In this document: positions 10,039 through 19,500 of the stretch, piece after piece | Layout: every line of letters starts with the position of its first letter | How positions within the stretch are numbered: the stretch's first letter is position 1 | Assembly (NCBI GenBank): GCA_017553575.1 | Contig: JAFZKQ010000003.1 | Location: 1-60,036 of the forward strand | DNA length: 60,036 bases | Direction of reading: 5' to 3' | Source of the DNA: Paludibacteraceae bacterium | GTDB lineage: Bacteria; Bacteroidota; Bacteroidia; Bacteroidales; Paludibacteraceae | The notes under the pieces: generated by a model | What the model was told of the DNA's origin: nothing | Databases searched by the model: none | What the model saw: the letters and a program-made list of their open reading frames with translations, nothing else | Translations under genes and position numbers: made by a program

Positions 10039-10224
10039 TTAGACAGCAGCTGGTTTTTCGATAGCTACCATACCACGGTAGTAGCCGCATTCGCCACATA
10101 CGCTGTGATACAAATGCAAAGCTCCACAGTTTGAACATACTGCTAATGTTGGAGCAACTGCCTTGTAGTGAGTTCTTCTCTTTGCTCCTCTTGTCTTACC
10201 TTGTCTTCGCTTAGGATGTGCCAT
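10039..10224 (-). CDS. rpmF: 50S ribosomal protein bL32
   Basis: A 61-residue protein beginning MAHPKRRQGKTRGAKRRTHY, the hallmark bL32 start. A zinc-ribbon pair of cysteines follows (VCSNCGALHLYHSVCGECGYY: CxxC ... CxxC). It follows the YceD/DUF177 gene by 16 bp, the widely conserved yceD-rpmF pair, and is probably co-transcribed with it. Confidence 0.97.
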   Translation of the reverse strand: MAHPKRRQGKTRGAKRRTHYKAVAPTLAVCSNCGALHLYHSVCGECGYYRGMVAIEKPAAV

Positions 10225-10240
10225 TTTATTTTATATTTAA

Positions 10241-10837
10241 TTAGTTATTATTATCGTTGTTCAATAATATTTTAAGTCCTTCCCAACGGGGGTCTATTGT
10301 TTCCTCTGTTCTGTCCTCTTCTCTTTCGTCAAGGGCATCGTCTTCCAAAACAATATCTTCGTCTTCCGCTTCCTCGTTGGCGTCGTGGGCGAGATGTCTC
10401 CTCAATTTTGAGACCATCGTCTTGCTGCATTTCCCGATAGGGTGTACATGCCTGATCGGAATGTTCAGCGCAATGAATTCGTAGAGGAACCACGCTATGT
10501 TGATGTCGCCTTCCGCCTCGGGAACTACGATGAGCGAATCGCCCTCTTCTGCGTAGTCGGGACCGAATTTGACCATCAGTTGGTCTTGCGTGTCTATCTC
10601 CTGATCCATCTCCTCCAAGCATCGGTCGCAGATGATTTGTATCGTGCCCTTGATGTCGAATTTCAACTCAAAGGCTTGCGAAGTCTTCTTCACTTCGACT
10701 TTTGCATGGACGTTGCCTTTGGGTACTTCAGGCCCTTCGATGTCTCTGAAATAGTCGTTGTCCAAGTCATACTCATAGAGGTGAGTTCCTTCGGACAGGT
10801 CTTTCAATGGAATCGTATATGCACTGAATTTTCCCAC
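10241..10837 (-). CDS. YceD/DUF177 family protein
   Basis: The best start is a GTG at 10837, giving 198 residues beginning GKFSAYTIPLKDLSEGTHLYEYDL. An in-frame TTG at 10864 overlaps the predicted -7 promoter box and would lie upstream of the transcript. The family hallmark is the cysteine pair in IICDRCLEEMDQ and a C-terminal IRHVHPIGKCSKTM segment. The protein is short, acidic near the end and soluble. YceD proteins are linked to ribosome or rRNA maturation through their tight linkage to rpmF; the biochemical role is not established. Confidence 0.85.
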   Translation of the reverse strand: MGKFSAYTIPLKDLSEGTHLYEYDLDNDYFRDIEGPEVPKGNVHAKVEVKKTSQAFELKFDIKGTIQIICDRCLEEMDQEIDTQDQLMVKFGPDYAEEGDSLIVVPEAEGDINIAWFLYEFIALNIPIRHVHPIGKCSKTMVSKLRRHLAHDANEEAEDEDIVLEDDALDEREEDRTEETIDPRWEGLKILLNNDNNN

Positions 10838-10861
10838 TTTCGTATAGACGTTAAAACTCCG

Positions 10862-10894
10862 CAAAATTACAAAAATTAGCGATACAAAGGCAAA
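10862..10894 (-). promoter_or_regulatory. Predicted promoter of yceD-rpmF
   Basis: On the minus strand a -7 box TAATTTTG (10862-10869) fits the Bacteroidota consensus TAnnTTTG. A TTTG at 10891-10894 lies 21 nt upstream as the -33 box. Transcription would begin near 10855, leaving a leader of about 18 nt before the GTG start. Confidence 0.5.
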
Positions 10895-10948
10895 TCGGCT
10901 CTTGTTTTTTTTGAATTATTTTGATTTTGTATGCTAAGTATCTTATAT

Positions 10949-12112
10949 TTAGTTTATTGCGCTTGGTTTGAGGAGGATTCGGAAGGTCGTTCCTTTGTTT
11001 ATTTCCGATTTTTTGACGAATATTTTGCCATTGTGATACTCCTCTACGATGCGTTTTACGAGGGAGAGCCCTAATCCCCAACCTCTTTTCTTGGTGGTGT
11101 AGCCGGGTTTGAATACGGTTTTGAATTTGGATTTGGCGATGCCTTTTCCTGTGTCTTGTACGTCAATGCAGAGGTTCTCTTCCTTCTTGAATGCGTGGAT
11201 GTTGATTTCGCCCGCACCGTCCATGGCGTCGATGGCGTTTTTGCAGAGGTTCTCGATGACCCATTCGAACAGTGGCTTGCAGAGTTCCATTTGGGTTGGG
11301 GCATCTGCGTCGTAGGTACAGCTGATGCTGATCTTGCTGGATGTCCTTTTTTGCATATAGGAGGCTGTTCCTTCGAGGATTTTCTGGAGGTTCTCCTCCT
11401 CTTTTTCAGGGATGGATCCTATCTTGGAGAATCGTTCGGCAATGGTTTTCAGTCGGTTGACATCCTTCTCGATTTCGGGCATCAGCTCGGGTTCGACGTT
11501 GTTGCATTTCAGGATCTCCAACCAAGCGAGCAGGGAGGAGATGGGGGTGCCGAGTTGGTGTGCCGTCTCTTTGGAAAGGCCTACCCAGACGCGGTCTTGT
11601 TCCGCCTTCTTCGCACTGGTGAAGACGAGGAAGAGGACGGCGCAGAAAGTCATGATGATGAGCCATTGAATATAGGGGAAGTAGGCCAGCCGTTTTAGGA
11701 GCGTCGAGTCGTCGTAATAGAGGTATTGTACGGTCTCTTCGTCCAATTTTATCAAGATGGGCTTGTGCTTCTCCTTCAGTTCCTCGATTTCCTTTTTTAG
11801 ATAGGTGTCGGGGTCGGAATCGGGTGGGGTGATGTTTCGGTAGGTGAAGATGTTCCCCTCTTTGTCGGCGATGATGGCGGGGATGGTGGTGTTGCCCTCA
11901 ATGACGTTCAATATGAATTCGAGGGAGGTTGTCTCTTCGTTGTTGGCGAGCTGTCGGGTGGCTTCCGCCCAGAGTTTGATTTTCTTCTGCTCCTCCTCGG
12001 ACATGTCGTTTGCCAATTGGCTGGAGTTGTATACGGATAGCGAAACGATGGCTACGGCGAATATGGCGAGCAAGTATTTGATTCTGTCGAAATTGTCGTA
12101 GGATGTTCTCAT
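10949..12112 (-). CDS. Membrane sensor histidine kinase (orphan)
   Basis: 387 residues starting MRTSYDNFDRIKYLL at 12112. The same frame stays open upstream, but only as antisense-like sequence inside rsgA. Two membrane helices (about residues 11-28 and 144-165) enclose an extracytoplasmic domain of about 115 residues. The phospho-acceptor His (about residue 185) is in SKETAHQLGTPISSLLAW. The ATPase domain shows NLCKNAIDAM (N box), DTGKGI (G1) and GWGLGLSLVKRIV (G2). No response regulator is adjacent. The start lies 4 bp after the rsgA stop, so translation is probably coupled to the ribosome-assembly gene. The signal sensed is unknown. Confidence 0.88.
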   Translation of the reverse strand: MRTSYDNFDRIKYLLAIFAVAIVSLSVYNSSQLANDMSEEEQKKIKLWAEATRQLANNEETTSLEFILNVIEGNTTIPAIIADKEGNIFTYRNITPPDSDPDTYLKKEIEELKEKHKPILIKLDEETVQYLYYDDSTLLKRLAYFPYIQWLIIMTFCAVLFLVFTSAKKAEQDRVWVGLSKETAHQLGTPISSLLAWLEILKCNNVEPELMPEIEKDVNRLKTIAERFSKIGSIPEKEEENLQKILEGTASYMQKRTSSKISISCTYDADAPTQMELCKPLFEWVIENLCKNAIDAMDGAGEINIHAFKKEENLCIDVQDTGKGIAKSKFKTVFKPGYTTKKRGWGLGLSLVKRIVEEYHNGKIFVKKSEINKGTTFRILLKPSAIN

Positions 12113-12116
12113 GGCG

Positions 12117-13040
12117 TTATCTGTATTTGCTTTCGTCGGCGTCGCCGATGATGCTGATGTAGCTGTTGTATCTGGATTGGCTGATGAGGTGTTCCTCCAC
12201 GGCGGCGAGCACAGCGCATCCAGGCTCGTGCGTGTGGGTGCAGTTGTTGAATTTGCATTCGGCCGAGGCTTTGAAGATCTCGGGGAAGAAGTGTCCCACT
12301 TCCTCTTTCTGGAAGTCGATGGTTCCGAAGCCTTTGATGCCTGGCGTGTCGATGATGTAGCTGTTTCCCTCCCATTCGTACATTTCGGAGAAGGTGGTCG
12401 TGTGCATACCCGTGTTGTGGCTTTCGGAGATTTCGCCGGTCTTTGCCTTGAAGTTTTCCGAAAGGGCGTTGATGATGGATGATTTTCCAACACCCGAGTT
12501 GCCGGAGAGAAGGGTGACTTTGCCCCTCAAGGCTTCTTTCACCTCCTCGATGCCCTCTTTTGTTAGGGCTGATAGGGTTAGGCACTTGTATCCGATGCTT
12601 TCGTAGAGGTTGCATAACGCATCCATGTACTCTTTCTCGTCTTCGTCGTAGCAGTCTGTCTTGTTGATGACGAGGGTGGCTGGAACTCGATAGGCCTCGC
12701 AGGTGGCGAGGAACCGGTCGATGAACGTGGTGGAGGTGACAGGATGGTTGATCGTGACGATCAGCAGGGCTTGGTCGAGGTTGGCGGCAATGATGTGCAG
12801 CTGTTTGGACAGGTTGGAGGGTTTCCTGACGATATAGTTCTTTCGATCTTCGATGGTGTTGATGAGCCCGATTCCTTCGTTGGTGAGTTCGAATCGGACG
12901 TAGTCGCCCACAGCCACAGGGTTGGTGCTTTTGATGCCTTTGATGCGGAAGTTTCCTTTGATTTTGCAATCGTAGACCTCTCCGCTTGTGGCTTTCACTT
13001 GATAGTAACTGCCTGTGTTTCTTATAACCTGTCCTTGCAT
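12117..13040 (-). CDS. rsgA: Ribosome small subunit-dependent GTPase A
   Basis: A 307-residue circularly permuted GTPase that helps late maturation of the 30S subunit. It has an N-terminal OB-fold, then GTPase motifs in permuted order: [10 protein letters not shown] (G4), SALTKEG (G5), [14 protein letters not shown] (G1), TTTF (G2) and DTPGIKGFG (G3). A C-terminal zinc finger follows with [14 protein letters not shown]. All motifs are intact and the length is normal. It lies between frr and the histidine kinase on the same strand. Confidence 0.96.
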   Translation of the reverse strand: MQGQVIRNTGSYYQVKATSGEVYDCKIKGNFRIKGIKSTNPVAVGDYVRFELTNEGIGLINTIEDRKNYIVRKPSNLSKQLHIIAANLDQALLIVTINHPVTSTTFIDRFLATCEAYRVPATLVINKTDCYDEDEKEYMDALCNLYESIGYKCLTLSALTKEGIEEVKEALRGKVTLLSGNSGVGKSSIINALSENFKAKTGEISESHNTGMHTTTFSEMYEWEGNSYIIDTPGIKGFGTIDFQKEEVGHFFPEIFKASAECKFNNCTHTHEPGCAVLAAVEEHLISQSRYNSYISIIGDADESKYR

Positions 13041-13070
13041 AGCTTAAAAGTGGCCTTTTATAGAAGAGTT

Positions 13071-13113
13071 AGGAGCGTCGAAGGATTTTGAAAACTCAAA
13101 TCCCGACGCTCCT
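13071..13113 (-). terminator. Hairpin after frr
   Basis: An outer 10-bp stem, aggagcgtcg (13071-13080) with cgacgctcct (13104-13113), encloses a weaker inner stem. No long T-run follows on the minus strand, so it may be a partial terminator or processing site between frr and rsgA. Confidence 0.5.
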
Positions 13114-13152
13114 TGTATTTTGATTCTTTCGGTGGACAATGTAGTCCTGGAA

Positions 13153-13713
13153 TTAAACGGTCATGATCTCTTTTTCCTTGGCAGCAAGCATCTCGTCCAC
13201 TTTCTTGATGTATTTGTCGTGCAACTTTTGGACGTCTGCCTCGGCGTCTTTCTCTTGGTCTTCTGCCAAACCGTTCTTTACCTCTTTCTTCAAACCGTCG
13301 ATAGCGTCCCTTCTGGCGTTACGGATACTGATTTTAGCCTCTTCGCCTTCGCCCTTCACTTGTTTAGCCAAAGCCTTTCTTCTTTCCTCCGTTAGGGCAG
13401 GGATGGTCAAGCGGATCACCTCACCGTTGTTTTCTGGTGTGATGCCGACTTCCGAGTTCATGATGGCTCTTTCGATGTCTGAGATGATTTTCTTCTCCCA
13501 AGGTTGTACGATGATGGTACGAGCGTCGGGAGTAGTGATGGTGGCTACATTTGAGAGGGGAACGAGGCTACCGTAGTAGTCCAAACGGATAGGGTCGAGG
13601 ATCCTAACGTTGGCTTTCCCGGCTCTGATGTGGGCCAATGAATCGTCGAGGTGAAGGAGGGCTCCCTCCATTTTATCTTCTGCTGCTTTGAAGTAGCTTG
13701 TAATTTCTGCCAT
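13153..13713 (-). CDS. frr: Ribosome recycling factor
   Basis: 186 residues, the standard length. With EF-G, RRF splits post-termination ribosomes. Recognisable segments are [68 protein letters not shown] and the charged C-terminal helix. It is followed on the same strand by rsgA after 112 bp, so the cluster groups ribosome recycling and assembly genes. Confidence 0.97.
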   Translation of the reverse strand: MAEITSYFKAAEDKMEGALLHLDDSLAHIRAGKANVRILDPIRLDYYGSLVPLSNVATITTPDARTIIVQPWEKKIISDIERAIMNSEVGITPENNGEVIRLTIPALTEERRKALAKQVKGEGEEAKISIRNARRDAIDGLKKEVKNGLAEDQEKDAEADVQKLHDKYIKKVDEMLAAKEKEIMTV

Positions 13714-14387
13714 AAGTCTATTTTTTATTTATTTACGCAAAAATAGGAAAGTTTTTTGTTATAGCAATCCTCTCTTTCTAAAAATCATTAGGGGAAGAAG
13801 GAGATAGGGCCTTTGTTTGGGTGTCTTGCGGATGGTGGAGATGTTGAGAACCACGTCAAAAAATCTTTGCTAGTTGATTCCCATTTTGTGTGTGACGTAC
13901 CTCCCCTCATTAGGCTGGAAGCCTATCCTAATTAGTAACCGATTGCACCGATAGGTGCTGTCGGTGGATGGCTGAGACGGGGGAAAGGCTGGAAGCCTTC
14001 GTATCGGCTATATTTAGGAGTGGCTTCCAGCCACATGGTTGCATGTCAGGTCTACCGGGCACTATGTGCCCGGTTACTAATAGGGTTGGCTTCCAGCCAA
14101 AAGCATGCAGATTCCTGATTCAAAAAATCCCTTCTGCCTCATTTCCTTCGTTATGCACTGATTGGAGAGAAATTTTAACTATAGTAGGAAAAGTTAAATG
14201 AATTTTCCGTGTTCCCATGATTGAAAAAAATCATCGGAAAGATTTTTTTTGTCAGATATTTTATACCTTAGTTATGTCTGTCGAGAAAGTGCTTTTTTGA
14301 TGGAAAAAAAGTCTGTGCAACATTTTGTTGATCAGGTTTTTAATGTGTATTTATTAATCTTTTGCGGAATTAAGAAAACAAAGAATT
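13714..14387. other. Gene-poor stretch with inverted-repeat element
   Basis: 674 bp between frr and the GIY-YIG gene. The centre is the 186-bp element at 13913-14098. The rest is AT-rich and I see no supported gene. A 77-codon frame at 13968-14201 is produced by the repeats (FQPHG/GFQPKA from the ggcttccagcc copies) and has no family resemblance. Confidence 0.5.
13913..14098. repeat. 186-bp element with about 28-bp terminal inverted repeats and nested hairpins
   Basis: The left end (13913-13941) begins ggctggaagcc and ends ttagtaaccg. The right end (14071-14098) is its near-perfect reverse complement. A second ggctggaagcc (13987-13997) and its complement ggcttccagcc (14022-14032) form an inner hairpin. 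A perfect palindrome accgggcac-tat-gtgcccggt lies at 14054-14074. The layout is MITE- or REP-like. No transposase is present and no target-site duplication was confirmed. Confidence 0.8.
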
Positions 14388-15041
14388 ATGTCGACAAAAG
14401 AATCTGGATATGTATATATATTGACGAATCCTAGTTTCAGAGAGGATTGGGTTAAGATTGGGAAAAGTAGCCGCCCTGTTGATGTCAGAAGCAAAGAATT
14501 GGATAATACGGCTGTCCCATTGCCCTTTGAAATCTTTGCCACGATGAAGACGGTGAAGTATAATGAGGTAGAGAAATTAGTACATAAGACTATTGATCGT
14601 CTCACCGATTTGCGTATTCGGCAGAATCGTGAGTTTTTTAATGTCGCTCCGCAGGTGGCTCTTGATATTTTCCGAGATATTGCTAGTACCATAGAGGATG
14701 CGGAAGTGACGTTCTATGGTGAGAATAAACCTATCGAAGAGTGTGAGGATGAAACACCAGCAAAGCGTGAAGTAAAACGGTCTCGTTTCAAGTTCTCAAT
14801 GTGCGGTATTGGAATTGGAGAACAAATCACTTTTGATCCTGCTGGCCTCATTGTGAAGGTTGCTTCTGATGACAGTATAGAGTATGAGGGACGCATTTAT
14901 AAACTTTCTCCCTTTGTAGGTACCTTTATGCCAGAAGAAAAGCGTAACACTTCTGGGGCATATCAGGGTGCAAAGTTCTTTTCGTATCAGGGCAAAGTGT
15001 TGGATGATATTAGGAAGGAAAAAGAAAATATAATCGAGTAG
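14388..15041 (+). CDS. GIY-YIG nuclease family protein (T5orf172/MUG113-like)
   Basis: 217 residues. The N-terminal 100 hold a GIY-YIG-type fold in its T5orf172 variant: GYVYILTNPSFREDWVKIGKSSRPVDVRSKELDN, with the YVYIL and VKIGKS strands, conserved Arg, and EKLVHKTID ... REFF containing the usual His and acidic/Phe end. The C-terminal 80 or so residues (FDPAGLIVKVASDDSIEYEGRIYKLSPFVG ... SGAYQGAKFFSYQGKVLDDI) look like an add-on domain often attached to this nuclease type. The target is unknown; relatives are common in phages and mobile DNA. The next gene begins 10 bp downstream, suggesting a two-gene unit. Confidence 0.8.
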   Translation: MSTKESGYVYILTNPSFREDWVKIGKSSRPVDVRSKELDNTAVPLPFEIFATMKTVKYNEVEKLVHKTIDRLTDLRIRQNREFFNVAPQVALDIFRDIASTIEDAEVTFYGENKPIEECEDETPAKREVKRSRFKFSMCGIGIGEQITFDPAGLIVKVASDDSIEYEGRIYKLSPFVGTFMPEEKRNTSGAYQGAKFFSYQGKVLDDIRKEKENIIE

Positions 15042-15051
15042 ATTTGATAAC

Positions 15052-15390
15052 ATGAATAAGAAAACGAAACAGCAACTTGCACATCTTTCCTCTGAACTTT
15101 TACAGATGATGAATCGTGTTTCTGAAATACAAGAAATAGTATCTTCTATTGCTGATGATGAACGTTGCAAGTTCGATAATGCACCTGAAAGTTTACAATG
15201 CAGTGACAAATATTCGGAAATGGAGTCTGCTGCTGACGAATTTGATTCCATATCGGATAATTTTGATGAGATTGTCTCAAACATTGATGAGATTGTCTGT
15301 GTCTTGGATGACTTTTCTGATGATAGTGAGGAGCTTGAATCGTTGGAAAAGGAAGCTATGCAATTAGAAAAGAAATTGCGGTTGCTGTAG
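15052..15390 (+). CDS. Small acidic coiled-coil protein
   Basis: 112 residues, strongly acidic and helical throughout. A short KxKQQLAHLSSELLQMMNRVSEIQEIV heptad region is followed by DDERCKFDNAPESLQCSDKYSEMESAADEFDSI. From memory this resembles small phage-associated proteins with the pattern D/E-E-x-x-x-D/N-N-x-P-E-x-L-Q-x-S; I could not check. There are no membrane segments. It lies 10 bp after the GIY-YIG gene and is probably co-transcribed. Its acidic nature could suit a nuclease inhibitor or partner, but that is only inference. Confidence 0.7.
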   Translation: MNKKTKQQLAHLSSELLQMMNRVSEIQEIVSSIADDERCKFDNAPESLQCSDKYSEMESAADEFDSISDNFDEIVSNIDEIVCVLDDFSDDSEELESLEKEAMQLEKKLRLL

Positions 15391-15751
15391 GCAAATGAAG
15401 AAGCCAAGGAGATAGTTTTCTATGCTAAAGACTCCCAATTTTCATGGTCGTTATGCCATCTAATTAAACATGGAGTAATGTAAAACGACAGAGTAACTAT
15501 AGTGTTGGTCACTCTAAGAATCTTTCATCATCGCAGATTTCATTTGGAATGAGGATTCTGTCAATTAAAAGATCTAGATGTTGTATTACTGATTAATACT
15601 GCGGAGGCGTGGAATACTACGTCTCCGTTTTTCATGGATACGAAGGCTTCCTGTCTTTATTTTCCCCATTCATCACAAGAAAAGAGCATTGTGACGAAAT
15701 ATAAGGCAATAGCAACCTTTCTCATGGCCCAAAACAAATTTTAGCTGTCTA
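15391..15751. other. Intergenic stretch after the GIY-YIG pair
   Basis: 361 bp. Apart from the terminator at 15602-15632 I see no gene, repeat or RNA in it. Confidence 0.5.
15602..15632 (+). terminator. Intrinsic terminator downstream of the GIY-YIG/coiled-coil pair
   Basis: An 8-bp stem, cggaggcg with cgtctccg (one G-T pair), and a 10-nt loop, followed by five T. It is about 210 bp after the last stop of the pair and on the right strand to end that transcript. Confidence 0.6.
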
Positions 15752-16579
15752 CTATTTTCGGATCAATTCGTAGGTCGTGACAGTTTTGCCTCCCATAACC
15801 CAGGAACCTTCTTTTTGATAGTAGTTGGTGAGGGTCTCTGTCAGATCTGTTTTTGTGCATTCCGTTTTAAGCATAGGATGCTTGTCGTTGTCGTAGGCTA
15901 TGCTGGTGTAGTTTTCCCCATCATAGGTGTAGTCTATGCTTGTGTTGTATTGGGGATGTTGATTGTGTAGCTGGGTGGTATTTAGGATATGTTTGCGCTT
16001 TTTGTCGTATTTGTTGATGATGATGCTGGTTAATGTCCAAGAATCACTGAAATTTTGGGAAAGTGAGATGGTCTCTTCCTGATTTTGCTCATAGTAGTTT
16101 CGTACGGTCTCGTTGACTGGTTTGCCGTCGAGATAAGAGGTCATCTTCCAATGTTCGCCATCATAAGTGTAGGTGGTGATCCTGAGGATTTTGCCGTCTG
16201 GATCCAATAACGTGTTTTTCAAGATGGTGTCCTCCTTGTATTCTACAATGGTTTTGTTGATTAAAGCCCAAGAGCCGTTGACAAGATTGTATGCATTGAT
16301 GGTCTTTTTTGAATCAGTAGAGTCGCACTCTGTTTTGGTGACGGCAAGGTCGCCCTCATAGGTTATGCTGGTGTAATTGCTTCCGTCGTAGGTGATTGTC
16401 GTACGGGAGACCTCTTTCCCCTCTTTGTCAAAAATGGTTCTGGAAAGGATTCGTTTTTTTAATTCGTCGGATTGCGACAATTTTTCGGTTTGATCTTTCG
16501 ATGCGTTGCTTTTATTGATGGAATTGCAAGCACTGAGCAAGCTAATCAGAAAAAGTCCTAAAATTATATTTTTCTTCAT
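15752..16579 (-). CDS. Exported lipoprotein with repeated TYDG segments
   Basis: 275 residues from the ATG at 16579; the frame is open a little further upstream but that part overlaps the kinase gene. The start MKKNIILGLFLISLLSAC is a lipoprotein signal with the lipidated Cys at residue 18. The mature part has three related segments, TYDGSNYTSITYEGD, TYDGEHWKMTSYLDG and TYDGENYTSIAYDND, each followed by an LT/TETxxxYY stretch. This points to a repetitive beta-strand fold. It resembles Bacteroidales lipoproteins of unknown function. It starts 16 bp after the hybrid two-component gene, so it is likely co-transcribed and may be a surface sensor part or target. Confidence 0.75.
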   Translation of the reverse strand: MKKNIILGLFLISLLSACNSINKSNASKDQTEKLSQSDELKKRILSRTIFDKEGKEVSRTTITYDGSNYTSITYEGDLAVTKTECDSTDSKKTINAYNLVNGSWALINKTIVEYKEDTILKNTLLDPDGKILRITTYTYDGEHWKMTSYLDGKPVNETVRNYYEQNQEETISLSQNFSDSWTLTSIIINKYDKKRKHILNTTQLHNQHPQYNTSIDYTYDGENYTSIAYDNDKHPMLKTECTKTDLTETLTNYYQKEGSWVMGGKTVTTYELIRK

Positions 16580-16595
16580 GTTTCTTTTTTTTAGG

Positions 16596-19500
16596 TTAAA
16601 TCTCGGTGGCATTTGCTTCCTCTGTCTCCTCTGTCATCTCTTGGCCGGCTTGTTTTGCGTAGGCGGATGGTGACATTTTGTATTTTTCGGAGAAGCAGAT
16701 GCCGAAATATTTAGGGTCGGAGAATCCTACTTCGTAGGCCACGTCGGCGACGGAATATTTTCCGCTTCGTAGAAGGTTGGCCGCATATTGCAATCGGAAA
16801 TTCTTGATGTATTCCGAAGGGGCGCATCCTGTCAGTGTCTTGAACTTTCTGAAGAGTTGGACACGGCTTAACGCAATCTTGTCGGCGATGAACTCGACCG
16901 AGAGGTTGGTCTCCGAGATGTTCTCTTGCAGGACCTCCTTGATCTTCCGGAGGAATTGGTCGTCGCGGCTTTCTGGCATCTGGGTGTCGTCGGCCGTGCT
17001 GATGATCTCCTTGTGGAGGTGGTCCATTATAAGTTCCCGGTTGCTGAGGATACTCTTGACTTTGGCCAAAAGGACTTTGCTCTCGAACGGTTTCGTGATG
17101 TAGTCGTCGGCGCGTAGGGAGAGGCTGTCCACTTGGCTTTCGATGGTGTCGTCGGAAGTGAGCAGGATGACGGGGATGTGCTTGGTAAGCGGGTTGCTTT
17201 TGACCTGCCTACAGAGTTCCTTTCCATCCATCTTCGGCATGGTGATGTCGGACACGATGATGTCGGGCAACGTCTTTTGAATCTTCTCCCAAGCGGCTTC
17301 TCCGTCGCTTGCCTTCTCCACGTTGTATTCGTTTTGGAAGAGTCCGCAGAGGAAGGTGAGGACTTCCTTGTTGTCGTCCACGAGGAAGATGGAGTGTTGC
17401 TTGTTCGATTTCGGCGTTTTATTCTTGTCGATGATTTTCTCCGTCGTTGCATAGGCCTCTTCGCCAGACATCTCTTCGCCGATAGGGAGTTTGATGGTGA
17501 CGGTGGTGCCTTTCCCCTTCTCGCTGTGTATCTCAATAGAGCCTTTGTTTGAAAGGACGAAATCATGGCATATCTTAAGTCCGAGTCCCGAGCCTTTTTC
17601 GTTGCTTGTTCCGAAGGTGGAGGTGGTTATCTCTTTGTTGAAGAGATTGTCCACGGTCTCTTGGTCCATGCCGACTCCATTGTCTTTGATATGGAGGATG
17701 ACGGAATCTGGGTCTTCTTCAATCTTGATGAGGATCTTCCCGTTCTCTTTGGTGAACTTGATGGCATTGTTGGTCAAGTTGCGGATGATGGCATTCACCA
17801 TTCGTCCGTCGGCAAATGCGTAGTGGGTAGCGTTGTCCTCTATCGTGATTTGGATGTTCTTCTGTTCGGCCGTCTCCTTCAAGAGGGACACGGAGTCTTT
17901 CGCATTGGCGGCGATGGAGATGTTTTTCGGAGAATAGAAGATCTCCTTCGTTTGGATCCTTGCCCATTCGAGGATATTCTCCATCTGCTCCTGCAATTTC
18001 TTGGAGGCGTGCGTGGCCTCTGTAATGTAGGTATATTCTTGACTCTCTTTGTCTTTTGCTTGGTCGTGCAGGAGGGAGAGCATGCCGACGATGGCGGTCA
18101 ACGGGTTTTTGAGGTCGTGGGCGATGATGGAGAGGATGCGGTTTTTGATGGAGAGCATCTCGTCCAGTTCGGCGTTCTTTTTCTCCACCTCTTCCTTTTT
18201 CTGTTTGAGCTCACCGGCCTGTTTCTTGAGTTCGGAGGTCCTTTGCGCTACGATGTTTTCCAGTTTGTTCTTTTGGAAAATCAGGTCTTGCGTCATAGCC
18301 TTGATTACGAAGATGACAAGTAGGATGGGGAGAATGACGCTGAGCCCTCTAAACCACCAAGTTTGCCACCAATGAGGCAGGATGATGATGTTGAGCGCAT
18401 CTTCCCTCGTATAGGTTGTTCCGTCTTGTCCGGTCACTTTCAGTTGGAAGTTGTATTCGCCGGGCGCGAGTTGGGTGAAGGTGGCTTGTCGGTCTTTGCC
18501 TGCATCTTTCCACTCATGGCTGAATCCTTCCAATTTATAGCTGTAGCGTATGCAGTTCGGCTTTTCTAAGTCGATGGCTATATAGCTGATGCTGAAGTCG
18601 TTTTGGTCGGGCTCCAACGTGATGGTCTGGGTGTATTGGATGGATTTCTCCAAGGCGGAACCCTCTTCTCCCGGCTTTTGCCTTTTATCCCAAATGTAGA
18701 GGTCTTTCAAGATGATGTGAGGCGTGTTGCTTGAGATTTTCATCTTTTGGGGATTGAAAGAGAACATTCCGTAGTTGGAACCGATATAGATGTTGTTGTG
18801 CGAGTCTTTGTGGATGGACTTCGTGTTGAAGGCGATACCTTCCGAGCCGTCCTCCAGTTCGAACAATTTTCTCTTTTTTGTTTCTGGCGAGAATTGAATG
18901 ACCCTGTTTCTGGCGATGAGCCACAGCATTCCGTTGTCATCCTCTTGGATGGATTTCAAGTCGGTAGGGATGTCGTAGAGTTTGCTGTAGTTTTCGAAGC
19001 TGTCGTCGGTGTAGTTGTAGAGCATGAGACCGTTGGTGGAGGTCAAGACCCAGATACGCTTTTGGCTGTCTTCGTAGCAGCAGGTGATTTGGTTTTGTGG
19101 CAGTTCTCCCTCCTTGTCGGAGTAAGGGAATTTTATCTGTTCCTCTCCCTTGAATTTACGGAGACCCTCACTCGAACTGATCCAGATCCAGCCATGGGAG
19201 TCCTTCATCATGTGGGTGATGTATTTGGAGTTGTCCGAAGAGAACGGGTCTTTGACCGAATTCTCATGGCTGATGATGTTTCTCTTGCCTGTCTCGATTT
19301 TTACGACGCCCGAACCGCTGGTGCCGATCCAGATATCCTCTCCGTCTACGAGGATGGAGCTGATGTCGTTGGATGGAATGTATCGGGCTGTGTCTGTTTC
19401 GTTTTTCCCGTAATGTTGCACCACGCTACCTTTTTGCCAGTCATAGAGGTAGAGTCCGTTTCCCCAAGTGGCGATCCAAAAGCAGTTGCTGTTTTCGTCG

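Noticed and set aside
12116-12493. 127-codon N-terminal extension of the histidine kinase
   Set aside because: It overlaps rsgA in another frame and reads as Ser/Thr/Arg-rich noise; the ATG at 12112 directly precedes the membrane helix.
13968-14201. 77-residue protein
   Set aside because: Its sequence is created by the inverted-repeat element.
14249-14434. 61-codon frame upstream of the GIY-YIG gene
   Set aside because: It overlaps the GIY-YIG start, is AT-rich and has no features; it could be leader RNA.
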